Part shown: in pieces, positions 38,345-46,277 of the stretch
Position numbering within the stretch: position 1 is the first letter of the stretch
How the letters are laid out: every line of letters starts with the position of its first letter
Origin: a virus
Strand: one strand, 5' to 3'
IMG/VR virus record: IMGVR_UViG_3300012931_000029
Span: 1-50,918 of that record
Length of the DNA: 50,918 bases
Notes under the pieces: generated by a model
The model's database searches: none
What the model was told of the DNA's origin: nothing
Seen by the model: only the letters and a program-made list of their open reading frames with translations
Made by a program: the position numbers and the translations under genes

Positions 38345-41194
38345 ATGAAAAAACTATTCATAATCTTCACAGCGCTGTCGGCGATGGCCTATGGAGCTCC
38401 AAGCACGCCGATCAATAATGCCAAGCTCAGTGGCACAAATGACGTGTTGAGTGGTGGCACGCTCATCATCGACAGCGGCGCGACGCTTGGAGTTGGCACA
38501 GGGGCAAGCACTCCAGCCACGCAGTTCGAGACGACTTCTGCGCTGACCAGTTCTCCGCGTGGCATCATGTCAAGCCAGTTCAACGACGGGACGGATGGGG
38601 CGCGCTTCCATCTACGCAAGGGGCGAGGCACGCGAGCTGCGCCGACTGTTGTTGTTACTGGTGACAATCTTGGCCGTCTTGTTGGCAGCGGATATGACGG
38701 AAGTAACTACTTGGAGATGGCGTCGATCTACTTTGCGACTGAGGGGACGATTGCAAGCATGAGAATCCCGACCAATATCTCGTTTTGGACGGCGACGAAT
38801 GCTGCGCCGAGTGTATTGACGCAAGCGTTGCTATTGGACAGCTCGCAGAATGCCACGCTTACCGGAGCCATGCTGCTGGCTGGTGCGACTGGCGGGATGC
38901 CGTCGCAGGGCATCATCAACGCCAAGGGATTTAAGATCAATGGCGTGGACGTTGGCACCTCAAGTTCATCCTATTGGAACTCGGACGCTCCTGGCATATC
39001 ATACTCGGCTGGGCCGGTGGGACTGAACACGACGCCGACTGGAGGAAGTGCGGGGATGCTGATGTTTCCAGGATTAGGTTACGTGACTGGTTCCGCTGGT
39101 GCGCTGACGCTGGCGACAACTAGCAATGGTAATATCAACTTGTCACCTAATGGGACTGGAAAAGTTACTGGCGCTTCTATTTGGAACTGCACCAACACAA
39201 CCGTTGCTGGCACCGGCACCGGGGCGCTGGTAGTTACAGGTGGTGGTTATTTTGGAGGAGGTGTTAGTGTGGCGTCAGGTGTCGCAGCAGCCACGCGCAC
39301 TAACCTCGGAGTCGCGCGCAGTGCGGCCACGGCCAACGTCACAGCCGCCGGCGACACCGTGCTCGCGCTCGGCACCGGCGAAATGTCCACCGTCTACACC
39401 GTGACAGTCACGGCAGCCTCGCTCGCGACATACACCGCGACTCTGTCACTTAGCTCCACCAACGCCGTCACAGGCTCGGAGCTCTGTGGCACGGTAGCGA
39501 TGCCGGCCTCGATGTACCCGACCGTCGAGCTGCGCTCACTGAGCAGCACAGGAACGCTCCTCGGCACCATCACGCCGGATACCGCCGCGCGCACATGGAG
39601 TTTTCGCGCGAGATACGACGGGTCGGCCTGGGCTATCACGAGCCTCGGCCAGCAACGCTTCGCGAGCGTCGGCGAACTCGCCGCGTCGCGCAACGCCCTC
39701 GCGCCTCGCGGCGGCATAACGTTTGACGGTACAAGTACCGCGAAGGTTGTGAGTACACTCACAAACCAGAATCTTGGCACCGATCCGTTTTCGGTTGTGA
39801 TTACGTTCTCGAAAAGGGCACTCACATCTGGCCACCACTGGCTGTGGTTCTTGTCGAGCGACTTGACGGTCCCGGCTAATGTCGGATACGCTATCCGACT
39901 ACATTACGATGTCGGCAATTCGCGCTTTTTGGCACGCATAACCGGAGCGACTTCCTCCGATTACCAAACCGAATCTTGGCCTTACGCGCTGACTGACAAC
40001 AAGACTTACGTACTCACATTTATTCGCAACTCCTCTGGCTCTCCAACGCTCTATGTGGACGGTCATCTGGTGACGAGTGTTGGCACCGCCGGGTCCTCTG
40101 GCACGGTTCCGTCGTGGCAAGACACTATTACGAGCACATATTTCATACTCGGTTATGCGAATAGCGGTAACGTGCTAATCGGTGACCTGAAGAGCGCGTC
40201 GCTCTACAATCTCGCACTCTCGGCGGCGGATGTCTTGGAAATCCACGAACTCGGCGGCGCGGTGCCGGAACGATACAAATACGGCTCGCAAAATGATGTA
40301 GTCTCGTCTGGAAGCGCTTTGAAGTATGGTGCGGCAGATTCTAACAACGGGACACTGGCGACCGTGGCCGGCGGCAGCGGTGGCATCACATTCTCGGCGC
40401 TTTCAGGTGCACGCACTGGCGGTGCTGGTGCTTATTACGAGCATTTGGTGGCCAACGGAACTAATTCGTTTCAATATCTAGTTGGTGATGGTGTGTCGGC
40501 TACCTCCTTCTTACGCAGAACCGCTCAGGCTTTCCGCTACTCGCTGTGGGCGAGGACTGTCGTAGGGACACCTGCGCTCGGTTTTGGGAACACTTCCACA
40601 GGGACCAGCAACGAGATTGCGATCACTAGCAGCTGGCAGCTCTACACCGGAACGGCATATGCGGTCACGAGTGCATATCCCGGAACTACCGTCATCAAAT
40701 TCAACGGCACTAGCGTCGTTGGTGACGAGATCGATCTCGACGATATGCAGATATGGCCGCTCGGCGCCGTAGTCCATCTCGCTCTCGACGACGGCTACGG
40801 CTATCAGCTCCGAGACCAGAGCACCAATGGACTCCACGCGACGATGACGACCACCGGCGTGTCGCACATACTGCCGAGCAGCGAGGTGCATCACATCCGG
40901 GGCACGACGTCGACCTCCGGCAATCAGCAGATGTACGGGCAAGCGCTCATCCCGTCCGCCGCGCAGATTCTCCGCGCTCGGGCCAAGTCCTCCACCGGCA
41001 CGCCGACGATCTCGCTAGGGACCGCATCCGGTGGCACTCAGATCGTCGGCAACGCGACGCTCTCGACGGCCTGGCAAGCGCTCACGCTCACGAGCAACAG
41101 CCTAATCACGACCGCAGACACCTCGGTCTGGGTCGCTAGCAACACGACAGCGACGATCTCCGTCGACATCACAGCCGAACCACTCTCTCCATGA
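38345..41194 (+). CDS. Fibre-like protein with signal peptide and LamG-like domain
   Basis: 949 residues. The first 17 are a typical Sec signal peptide (MKKLFIIFTALSAMAYG, cleavage likely before APS). The next 300 residues are fibre-like Ser/Thr/Gly-rich repeats (SGGTLIIDSGATLGVGTGAS). A separate Ala/Thr-rich segment follows (about 320-430), then a LamG/concanavalin-like carbohydrate-binding domain (about 455-640; HWLWFLSSDLTVPANVGYAI, TLYVDGHLVTSVG, LIGDLKSASLYNLALSAADV) and more beta domains. A fibre is the best guess from the content. A signal peptide is unexpected for a virion protein and may mean an exported or surface-displayed product. Confidence 0.65.
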   Translation: MKKLFIIFTALSAMAYGAPSTPINNAKLSGTNDVLSGGTLIIDSGATLGVGTGASTPATQFETTSALTSSPRGIMSSQFNDGTDGARFHLRKGRGTRAAPTVVVTGDNLGRLVGSGYDGSNYLEMASIYFATEGTIASMRIPTNISFWTATNAAPSVLTQALLLDSSQNATLTGAMLLAGATGGMPSQGIINAKGFKINGVDVGTSSSSYWNSDAPGISYSAGPVGLNTTPTGGSAGMLMFPGLGYVTGSAGALTLATTSNGNINLSPNGTGKVTGASIWNCTNTTVAGTGTGALVVTGGGYFGGGVSVASGVAAATRTNLGVARSAATANVTAAGDTVLALGTGEMSTVYTVTVTAASLATYTATLSLSSTNAVTGSELCGTVAMPASMYPTVELRSLSSTGTLLGTITPDTAARTWSFRARYDGSAWAITSLGQQRFASVGELAASRNALAPRGGITFDGTSTAKVVSTLTNQNLGTDPFSVVITFSKRALTSGHHWLWFLSSDLTVPANVGYAIRLHYDVGNSRFLARITGATSSDYQTESWPYALTDNKTYVLTFIRNSSGSPTLYVDGHLVTSVGTAGSSGTVPSWQDTITSTYFILGYANSGNVLIGDLKSASLYNLALSAADVLEIHELGGAVPERYKYGSQNDVVSSGSALKYGAADSNNGTLATVAGGSGGITFSALSGARTGGAGAYYEHLVANGTNSFQYLVGDGVSATSFLRRTAQAFRYSLWARTVVGTPALGFGNTSTGTSNEIAITSSWQLYTGTAYAVTSAYPGTTVIKFNGTSVVGDEIDLDDMQIWPLGAVVHLALDDGYGYQLRDQSTNGLHATMTTTGVSHILPSSEVHHIRGTTSTSGNQQMYGQALIPSAAQILRARAKSSTGTPTISLGTASGGTQIVGNATLSTAWQALTLTSNSLITTADTSVWVASNTTATISVDITAEPLSP

Positions 41195-41505
41195 AAACAC
41201 TCCTACTCCTTCTCATCCTAGCGTCGATGCTCTCGGTCGCCGCTCTCGCCGCTACCGAGACGCGCAAGATCGTTGCCCTAGCAACTCCCATCGACTGCGC
41301 GCACTACGTCGCCGCCGGCGGCACCGCAGCCAGCGTGGAAATCCTCTCCATCGACTACGAATCCGGGCAGGTGCGTTTCCGCCTGCTCGATAGCTCCGGC
41401 ACCTACATCGCGAGTGGTGCTGTCTTCGGGCTTTCTCTTACTTTGCCCGCGGCCGAGTCCGACGTGCCCATCGCCGTCCGAGCCGAAATCGCCAGCAATG
41501 GATGA
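41191..41505 (+). CDS. Secreted small protein
   Basis: 104 residues. The signal peptide MKTLLLLLILASMLSVAALA is followed by a small beta domain (VEILSIDYESGQVRFRLLDS, YIASGAVFGLSLTLPAAESD). The ATG overlaps the preceding stop (ATGA). It may accompany the exported fibre-like protein or act at the envelope during lysis or exclusion. Base composition is C-rich like the following genes. Confidence 0.6.
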   Translation: MKTLLLLLILASMLSVAALAATETRKIVALATPIDCAHYVAAGGTAASVEILSIDYESGQVRFRLLDSSGTYIASGAVFGLSLTLPAAESDVPIAVRAEIASNG

Positions 41506-41517
41506 CCCGCTGCTCAT

Positions 41518-41793
41518 ATGAAAAAAACTCCTCTCTCCATCTGGCTCTGCGCCGTCGCCTCCGAGTTTGTCGAGGGCGTTGCTGACGCATTCCTTGTCGT
41601 CAGTGGCGGAGTCTCACTCTCGCAGACGATGCCCGAAGCCCTGCCGACGCTCACTCACACGCAACTGCTCTCCAGCATCCTCCTCGGCGGCGCATGGTAC
41701 GCCGCTTCATTCATAAAGAAAACACCGCCGCCATTCGGCCAGTCGCTTCCGCCATCGGTCGATACGCCCGCGACCACAACATCTCCGCTATGA
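41518..41793 (+). CDS. Small membrane protein, holin candidate
   Basis: 91 residues with two hydrophobic segments, about 8-29 (IWLCAVASEFVEGVADAFLV) and about 51-65 (LSSILLGGAWYAASF), and a Pro/Thr-rich hydrophilic tail. Small size, two membrane passes and a position at the start of a lysis-like cluster suggest a holin, but holins share no reliable motif. Confidence 0.5.
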   Translation: MKKTPLSIWLCAVASEFVEGVADAFLVVSGGVSLSQTMPEALPTLTHTQLLSSILLGGAWYAASFIKKTPPPFGQSLPPSVDTPATTTSPL

Positions 41794-41825
41794 GTTTCAC
41801 CGTTTCGCATTCCTATTTCCATCTC

Positions 41826-42317
41826 ATGAAAAAAATCCTCCTACTCTGCGCTCTTTGTGCCCTCTGTGCTTCGTTTTTTTCCGGATGCACCACCACATCG
41901 ACCTCCAACACCACCGCTACCGTCTCGTCGACGCTCACCGCCCATATCGACAGCATCGCATCCGCGACCAAATTGGTCTTCAAGTATGCTACGTCGGAGG
42001 TGCTGGCCAACAACCCCTCGTACTCCTCCGAAGTCGCCGCCGTGAATGCCGGCATCGCCGCCATCTTCTGCGGCGGAAACCTCACGACCGCGACAGTCTC
42101 GACGCAGCTCGCCGCTCTCGCACCGTCGCTCACCGCGGCGCAGCTCGCCGAGTATTCCAGCGCGGTCGTCGACGCCTGGTCTCTGCTCACCCAGGCGCTC
42201 GGCACGACGACCCTTATCAGCACAGACGAGGACGTCGCGAAGCTCCTCAAGGCCATCACCGACGGCATCGCCGCCGGCGTCACGTTGCACAACTCCAGCA
42301 CCTCGACCGCGTCATGA
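41826..42317 (+). CDS. Lipoprotein
   Basis: 163 residues from MKKILLLCALCALCASFFSG, with a lipobox FSGC. The mature part is Ser/Thr/Ala-rich and helical (AHIDSIASATKLVFKYATSE, LTAAQLAEYSSAVVDAWSLL). Upstream in-frame ATGs would place the signal internally, so 41826 is chosen. It could be an outer-membrane spanin-like component or a superinfection-exclusion lipoprotein. It is coupled to the gene at 42314. Confidence 0.6.
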   Translation: MKKILLLCALCALCASFFSGCTTTSTSNTTATVSSTLTAHIDSIASATKLVFKYATSEVLANNPSYSSEVAAVNAGIAAIFCGGNLTTATVSTQLAALAPSLTAAQLAEYSSAVVDAWSLLTQALGTTTLISTDEDVAKLLKAITDGIAAGVTLHNSSTSTAS

Positions 42318-42502
42318 TCAAGGCCATCGCCACCTTTCTCGCCGAGCTCTTCGGCTGGGGCCGCGAGTCCGCCGCCCGCAGCAATACCGCCGAAATGCTG
42401 ACCGCGAAGCGCGCCCAGGAGGACGCCGACATCAAGGCCCGCGCCGCGCAACTCACCGCCAAGGGCGACCTCGATGCCGAGAGAAAAGCGCTCGCCGAAT
42501 GA
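42314..42502 (+). CDS. Very small helical protein
   Basis: 62 residues: MIKAIATFLAELFGWGRESA, then a charged helix (NTAEMLTAKRAQEDADIKAR). The N-terminus is amphipathic. It overlaps the lipoprotein stop (ATGA) and its own stop is overlapped by the ATG of the next gene. It reads well as part of the coupled series but carries no identifying motif. Confidence 0.5.
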   Translation: MIKAIATFLAELFGWGRESAARSNTAEMLTAKRAQEDADIKARAAQLTAKGDLDAERKALAE

Positions 42503-42954
42503 ACACCTCATTTCAGCCTCCCTCGTCTGTCGATTCCGCCGCCGAGTATCTGCGGCGCAAGCAGGGCGCCACCGCCATTCGTCACGAGCGCTGTTTGCTC
42601 GCCGCAATGCTCGGCTGCCTCGCCGCGCTGTTCCTCGTCGCGGCCATCGGCTGCTCGTCGCTCACCGTCGTGCCTTCCCCCGCGCCGACACCCGCCGCAG
42701 CCAGCTACGACGGCGCCGAGCAGAATAGCGGGCTCGTGTCGCTCACGGCCACCGGCGCGATCCTCACACCCCGCGCGCGAGAGCGATACAATGCCCTCAT
42801 GTCGGAGTACGGTGCTCTTTTCACGCCGCCTGTCACCGCGGTCGATTACGGAGTCACTCCGCGCGTCGACGGCAACTACGACATCACCCGAGAAGGGCTG
42901 GCAAAATTTCTCGCCTGCTCCGACTGGCACCGCATGGGCCGCCTCAAGCCCTGA
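42499..42954 (+). CDS. Membrane or lipoprotein-like protein, spanin candidate
   Basis: 151 residues. A basic N-terminus (YLRRKQGATAIRHERCLLAA) is followed by one hydrophobic segment, MLGCLAALFLVAAIGCSS, with a possible lipobox AIGC, then a Pro/Ala-rich periplasmic stretch and a soluble end (TPRARERYNALMSEYGALFT ... YDITREGLAKFLACSDW). Single-pass topology in a lysis-like cluster suggests a spanin-type or anchored partner; this is inference. Confidence 0.5.
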   Translation: MNTSFQPPSSVDSAAEYLRRKQGATAIRHERCLLAAMLGCLAALFLVAAIGCSSLTVVPSPAPTPAAASYDGAEQNSGLVSLTATGAILTPRARERYNALMSEYGALFTPPVTAVDYGVTPRVDGNYDITREGLAKFLACSDWHRMGRLKP

Positions 42955-42961
42955 ACGAGAC

Positions 42962-43282
42962 ATGGGAACCGAATCAAAAGTCAACATGGCTGCGGCAGTT
43001 GTCGCCGTCATTATCAGCGTCCTCGCCAACGCTGTGCTCATCGGGGTGGCTTACGGCAGGATTGACGAACGGTTCAAGCCAATTGAGGCGCACGTTCAGT
43101 TGGACACAACCGACCGATTGATGGCGATGTTCGTCTCCCGCAACGAGTGGGTTCAGCGCAATACCTCGCGCGACTTGGAGCTGTCCGAAATCAAGGACTC
43201 CTTAAAGCAGTTGAACGCAAAGATGGACTTGATTCTGATGAACCAGTCGAAGAAGACTGCGCAAGTATCTCCATCACATTGA
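42962..43282 (+). CDS. Small membrane-anchored protein
   Basis: 106 residues. One transmembrane segment near the N-terminus (MAAAVVAVIISVLANAVLIG) and a helical coiled-coil-like remainder (RDLELSEIKDSLKQLNAKMD). This topology matches inner-membrane spanins or pinholin-like proteins. Its last 92 nt overlap, tail to tail, the end of the transglycosylase-like gene on the other strand. It closes the rightward late region. Confidence 0.6.
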   Translation: MGTESKVNMAAAVVAVIISVLANAVLIGVAYGRIDERFKPIEAHVQLDTTDRLMAMFVSRNEWVQRNTSRDLELSEIKDSLKQLNAKMDLILMNQSKKTAQVSPSH

Positions 43283-43613
43283 CTACTCGATTTGCGTAGT
43301 CGTATGCACGAACCGGAGCTTTACCAGCCAGAACAGCCGTTGGCCCTGCATTCCATCCCAAGGATGCGTTGAAAGGATTCCAGTCGATACCGTGTTGCGC
43401 GTATAATCGTCGCAGGTATTCTACATTAGCCGCTTGGTCGATTCCGTTGTCTCGGACGGTGGAAGGTGCCAATTGATATGGACCAACCTCGCCAAAGCGC
43501 CCGGTCTTACCATTGGATCCCTCCACGATCATGATTGCCCGCAGAAACAGTGCTTCGTCAAAGCCGGCCAGCGCTGTGGTTGCCAGCAACAGGAATGCGA
43601 GAACTCGCTTCAT
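43191..43613 (-). CDS. Secreted lytic transglycosylase-like enzyme
   Basis: 140 residues. The signal peptide MKRVLAFLLLATTALA is followed by FDEALFLRAIMIVEGSNGKT, then GRFGEVGPYQLAPSTVR, matching the catalytic glutamate and the G-x-Y-Q block of the lysozyme/transglycosylase fold. ASLGWNAGPTAVL is the usual conserved 'YNAGP'-like segment. It should cut peptidoglycan in the periplasm, either as an endolysin or as an entry enzyme. The Ser-rich C-terminal tail lies over the convergent gene. The start overlaps (ATGA) the exonuclease stop. Confidence 0.75.
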   Translation of the reverse strand: MKRVLAFLLLATTALAGFDEALFLRAIMIVEGSNGKTGRFGEVGPYQLAPSTVRDNGIDQAANVEYLRRLYAQHGIDWNPFNASLGWNAGPTAVLAGKAPVRAYDYANRVVNVMEILAQSSSTGSSESSPSLRSTALRSP

Positions 43614-44458
43614 GCCTGTATCTGGAGTCTTTCCTGCACGGAAAGCAACTTCGTTTCCGCTGCCTTGACATACCAGTATGGAAGGGAAACGCTATCAATT
43701 ATCTCCGGGCGCATCCATTCTCCTGTCTCGAAGCAGTGGCGCATGTCGCGCAACGCAACCATGACTTCGGCGCGTGCCACCTCCAAAGCCTGAGCGTCGA
43801 AGCGAAACGGTTGAACCTCGTGTGGTGGCTCCTTCTCCACTGCAACGAACACCATGTCGTCGCGTGGTGTTTCGGGCGCATAGTCGAGACAGGCGGCAAC
43901 AACTTCCTGATAGAACACTGCCTGAGTGTGGTAGGAATAGTTGATGGCGTTCCGCTTGAAGTCTGCGATGCTTGGAACGGTCTTCCAGTCAACGATGACG
44001 CCCGGCTTGTAGCGGTCGAGTCTAGCCTGCACCGCCCATTTGCCGAAAGACTTGCGCCAAGTCACTTCCGCCTCCGTCCCGTTGATCAGTTCTTGAACTA
44101 GCTTGTGCGCCTTTACGCGGGAACCCATTGTCTCGACGGCCTTGAACTCTTCCTGTCCCAAGACGATCTTGCCGGATTTCTCCTGTTCCGCTTTCCACGC
44201 CTTCGCCTCGTTTGTGCGCCACGAGTCGAACTTGGTGTTGACTGAAATCGCGTTGTAAAAAGGCAGTCCGCCCTCCATGAACAGGTGGAAGGCGGATCCG
44301 ATGTCGAAATGCGCGGCGGATTCTTTGGAAACCGTTTTGGTGATGTAACGCTCATAGAATCCAAGGCGTGATTCGATGAAAGCCTTCAGCTTGGAATGGC
44401 TGATGGCTGGGTTGGCGTGATAGTCGGCGTTGGGTTCACCAAGAATCTTTGGCGTCAT
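43610..44458 (-). CDS. PD-(D/E)XK exonuclease (RecE/VIII-like)
   Basis: 282 residues starting MTPKILGEPNADYHANPAIS. The blocks AHFDIGSAFHLFMEG, QARLDRYKPGVIVDWKTVPS (D...DWK catalytic core) and YHTQAVFYQEVVAACLDYAP (the trailing Q...Y helix) match the PD-(D/E)XK exonucleases of phage recombination systems. It would resect double-stranded ends for the annealing protein encoded 3 kb upstream in the same operon. The start couples to the stop of the preceding gene. Confidence 0.82.
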   Translation of the reverse strand: MTPKILGEPNADYHANPAISHSKLKAFIESRLGFYERYITKTVSKESAAHFDIGSAFHLFMEGGLPFYNAISVNTKFDSWRTNEAKAWKAEQEKSGKIVLGQEEFKAVETMGSRVKAHKLVQELINGTEAEVTWRKSFGKWAVQARLDRYKPGVIVDWKTVPSIADFKRNAINYSYHTQAVFYQEVVAACLDYAPETPRDDMVFVAVEKEPPHEVQPFRFDAQALEVARAEVMVALRDMRHCFETGEWMRPEIIDSVSLPYWYVKAAETKLLSVQERLQIQA

Positions 44459-44739
44459 TGTTTCAATTTCCTTCTTCCCGCCGTCAGGATGGCGGTTCCG
44501 TTGTTGGTTATTTCGTATTGGTTTGTCCGGCCGAAGAGTCGAGACAGTTCCCTCTCGGCTTTTTCTAGCGTGGTTCTGAGGGCTGCGGTTTCCGTGTATA
44601 CTTCGCGGGCGACCATCGCTTCGATTTGCGAAGGCATGTCGGAGTAGGCGGCAGAAGGAGTCGGATCGGACGGCGAACAAGGCGTCACTGACAATGCCTC
44701 GTCAGGGTCCGGCGTGCTGCTATGTTGGGTGTTCGGCAT
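44455..44739 (-). CDS. Chimeric small protein built from two neighbouring genes
   Basis: 94 residues. The first 35 (MPNTQHSSTPDPDEALSVTP...AAYSDM) copy the internal segment of the 46265-46783 product. The next 33 (PSQIEAMVAREVYTETAALR, TTLEKAERELSRL) copy part of the 45816-46277 product. The last 25 (GRTNQYEITNNGTAILTAGR) look like a winged-helix hairpin. The corresponding DNA copies are repeats of 122 and 110 bp. It may be a working recombinant or a decaying duplicate. Confidence 0.5.
   Translation of the reverse strand: MPNTQHSSTPDPDEALSVTPCSPSDPTPSAAYSDMPSQIEAMVAREVYTETAALRTTLEKAERELSRLFGRTNQYEITNNGTAILTAGRRKLKQ
44532..44641. repeat. Direct repeat A, copy 1
   Basis: 110 bp identical, by eye, to 46121-46230. 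It encodes PSQIEAMVAREVYTETAALR and the following helix in both genes. Confidence 0.85.
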
Positions 44740-44755
44740 GTCAGACCTTGGTGTT
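44634..44755. repeat. Direct repeat B, copy 1
   Basis: 122 bp that match 46399-46520 with about 5 differences. It overlaps repeat A by 8 bp (GCATGTCG), the likely recombination joint. Confidence 0.82.
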
Positions 44756-44801
44756 CGCCCAAGAGCCGTCCGGCTTGCGACGGCCCTTGGACGATGCGCG
44801 G

Positions 44802-45125
44802 TCAGGCTGCGGCCTTTCCCTCGACGGCACGGGCTTGGCGGTCGGCCGTCCGCTTGTTGAGCCACATCAGCGACTCTTCCAACTTCGTGATGACGATGGC
44901 GTTTTCCCGACACGGGAATTTCCCGTTCAGGTATTGCAGCCGGTCGATCAACACCCGCAGCACTTCCTCGTTAGTCGTGCCGTCGTTTACCGTGCGCAGC
45001 TCCTTCGAGCCCTCCGCGACCGGCACCTTTTCGATAAATTGCAGCGTCTGCACCGGAAGACCGGGCAAGCCATAGTTCTCGAAGTGGTCCAGCTCGTATT
45101 TGTGTCCTGTCGTGATGACTTTCAT
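44802..45125 (-). CDS. Acb2/Tad1-like small protein (candidate cyclic-nucleotide sponge)
   Basis: 107 residues: MKVITTGHKYELDHFENYGL, LPVQTLQFIEKVPVAEGSKE, TVNDGTTNEEVLRVLIDRLQ, NGKFPCRENAIVITKLEESL and MWLNKRTADR. The order is one I recall as widespread in phages and similar to proteins now grouped with Acb2/Tad1, which bind the cyclic nucleotides used by CBASS or Thoeris defence. The C-terminal helical pair ('EN-I-I-KLEE-LMWL-KRT-DR') is the basis of that view. The assignment is from memory of the pattern; if wrong, the protein is a conserved phage protein of unknown role. Confidence 0.5.
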   Translation of the reverse strand: MKVITTGHKYELDHFENYGLPGLPVQTLQFIEKVPVAEGSKELRTVNDGTTNEEVLRVLIDRLQYLNGKFPCRENAIVITKLEESLMWLNKRTADRQARAVEGKAAA

Positions 45126-45183
45126 TTTGTATTTGGTTTTGGTTACTAACGGAAATAGGGCGAACAAGACGAGACAGCCAACG

Positions 45184-45480
45184 TCACGGCTGCGCCGTGC
45201 CGCGGCTGCTCTTGGTGTTCGGCGAAGACATCGCGCAGGTATCTTCTTCAGGCCGGCTCGCGTGGCTTGAGTCCTCTCCGAAGAAAGGATCGGCAATCAC
45301 TCGCGAGCATGACCCGAAGCACGAGAGCCGATGAAATCGACGCCAGTTTTTGCAGTTTACACAGTTCGCCGAACCATTGCCCACAGCGCAATTCGCACCA
45401 GCCGTCCCGCCGTCGAGGCGTTCAGGTTGGCCATCGGGTTTGAAGTGCTGACGCATGTTCTCAGTTGGATCGGTGCTCAT
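45184..45480 (-). CDS. Small cysteine-rich hypothetical protein
   Basis: 98 residues. The centre ANCVNCKNWRRFHRLSCFGS with further Cys (CSR) suggests a zinc-binding knuckle. The ends are Ser/Pro/Gly-rich and look disordered. It is part of the leftward operon. Coding potential is moderate and no function is evident. Confidence 0.45.
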   Translation of the reverse strand: MSTDPTENMRQHFKPDGQPERLDGGTAGANCAVGNGSANCVNCKNWRRFHRLSCFGSCSRVIADPFFGEDSSHASRPEEDTCAMSSPNTKSSRGTAQP

Positions 45481-45495
45481 GGCTGATGCGGGTTG

Positions 45496-45819
45496 TTAGG
45501 CATCAAGCCGAGTGATGTCCAAGCGGTAAAGGAATCCGGGGCCGTCGCTACGTGCAGAGCCGATGCTCTGCATCTCACTTATCTGCTTCGAGTAACGCAC
45601 GACCATCGGATACTTTAGCCCGCTTGCTTCGGCGTAGCCTAGTTCCATTCGGAACACGTTTCCGCGCTTAGCCTGCCAGCAGTCGAGAGTCTTGCGAGGA
45701 AGTTTGCACGCCCTCACCCACCACGAGAGCAGCTTGTAATGCACCAGAAGACGGAGCCTAACAAGGCGTTGCAGGAGAACACGGCTACGAGCCGCGAATT
45801 GAGTCAGTTGATTTTTCAT
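45496..45819 (-). CDS. Small basic hypothetical protein
   Basis: 107 residues. A basic, Leu/Arg-rich N-terminus (FAARSRVLLQRLVRLRLLVH) is followed by a domain VFRMELGYAEASGLKYPMVV, RYSKQISEMQSIGSARSDGP that could bind nucleic acid. Its ATG overlaps the preceding stop (ATGA). Function unknown. Confidence 0.45.
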   Translation of the reverse strand: MKNQLTQFAARSRVLLQRLVRLRLLVHYKLLSWWVRACKLPRKTLDCWQAKRGNVFRMELGYAEASGLKYPMVVRYSKQISEMQSIGSARSDGPGFLYRLDITRLDA

Positions 45820-46277
45820 TGGGTTGATTGGTTATTGAGCTTCGTTCCCGCCGTGTCCCTGAACTTGGTGTTGGGCGAAAGAACTCCGTCCAGTTGGTCG
45901 ATTTCACGCTCAAGAAGCCAGTAGGTTCCCGGCGGAAGTCTGCGCTTGCAGGCGGAGCGAAGTTCGCGCGCTGCGTCGGCGAGCCGGTCATAGTCCGACG
46001 CTTTCACTCGCCAGGCTCCAAGAGTCGCTTCGAGGCTTTCGTTCACGTTCGCCGAAAGAGCCGCCGCGCATTCTTGCATCACCTCCGGTGACGGCAGAGG
46101 TCCGGTGATCGGCAGTAGGACGAAGAGTCGAGACAGTTCCCTCTCGGCTTTTTCTAGCGTGGTTCTGAGGGCTGCGGTTTCCGTGTATACTTCGCGGGCG
46201 ACCATCGCTTCGATTTGCGAAGGCATGTCGACGTGTTCCATCACGCGGTCGATGATTATCTCTCCTAGAGTTTGCAT
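45816..46277 (-). CDS. Hypothetical helical protein
   Basis: 153 residues. Helices with a DNA-binding or coiled-coil look: PSQIEAMVAREVYTETAALR, TTLEKAERELSRLFVLLPIT, ECAAALSANVNESLEATLGA, REIDQLDGVLSPNT. The start overlaps the previous gene by 13 nt. Part of it is the source of, or shares ancestry with, the chimeric gene at 44455-44739. Function unknown. Confidence 0.5.
   Translation of the reverse strand: MQTLGEIIIDRVMEHVDMPSQIEAMVAREVYTETAALRTTLEKAERELSRLFVLLPITGPLPSPEVMQECAAALSANVNESLEATLGAWRVKASDYDRLADAARELRSACKRRLPPGTYWLLEREIDQLDGVLSPNTKFRDTAGTKLNNQSTQ
46121..46230. repeat. Direct repeat A, copy 2
   Basis: 110 bp identical, by eye, to 44532-44641. Confidence 0.85.
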
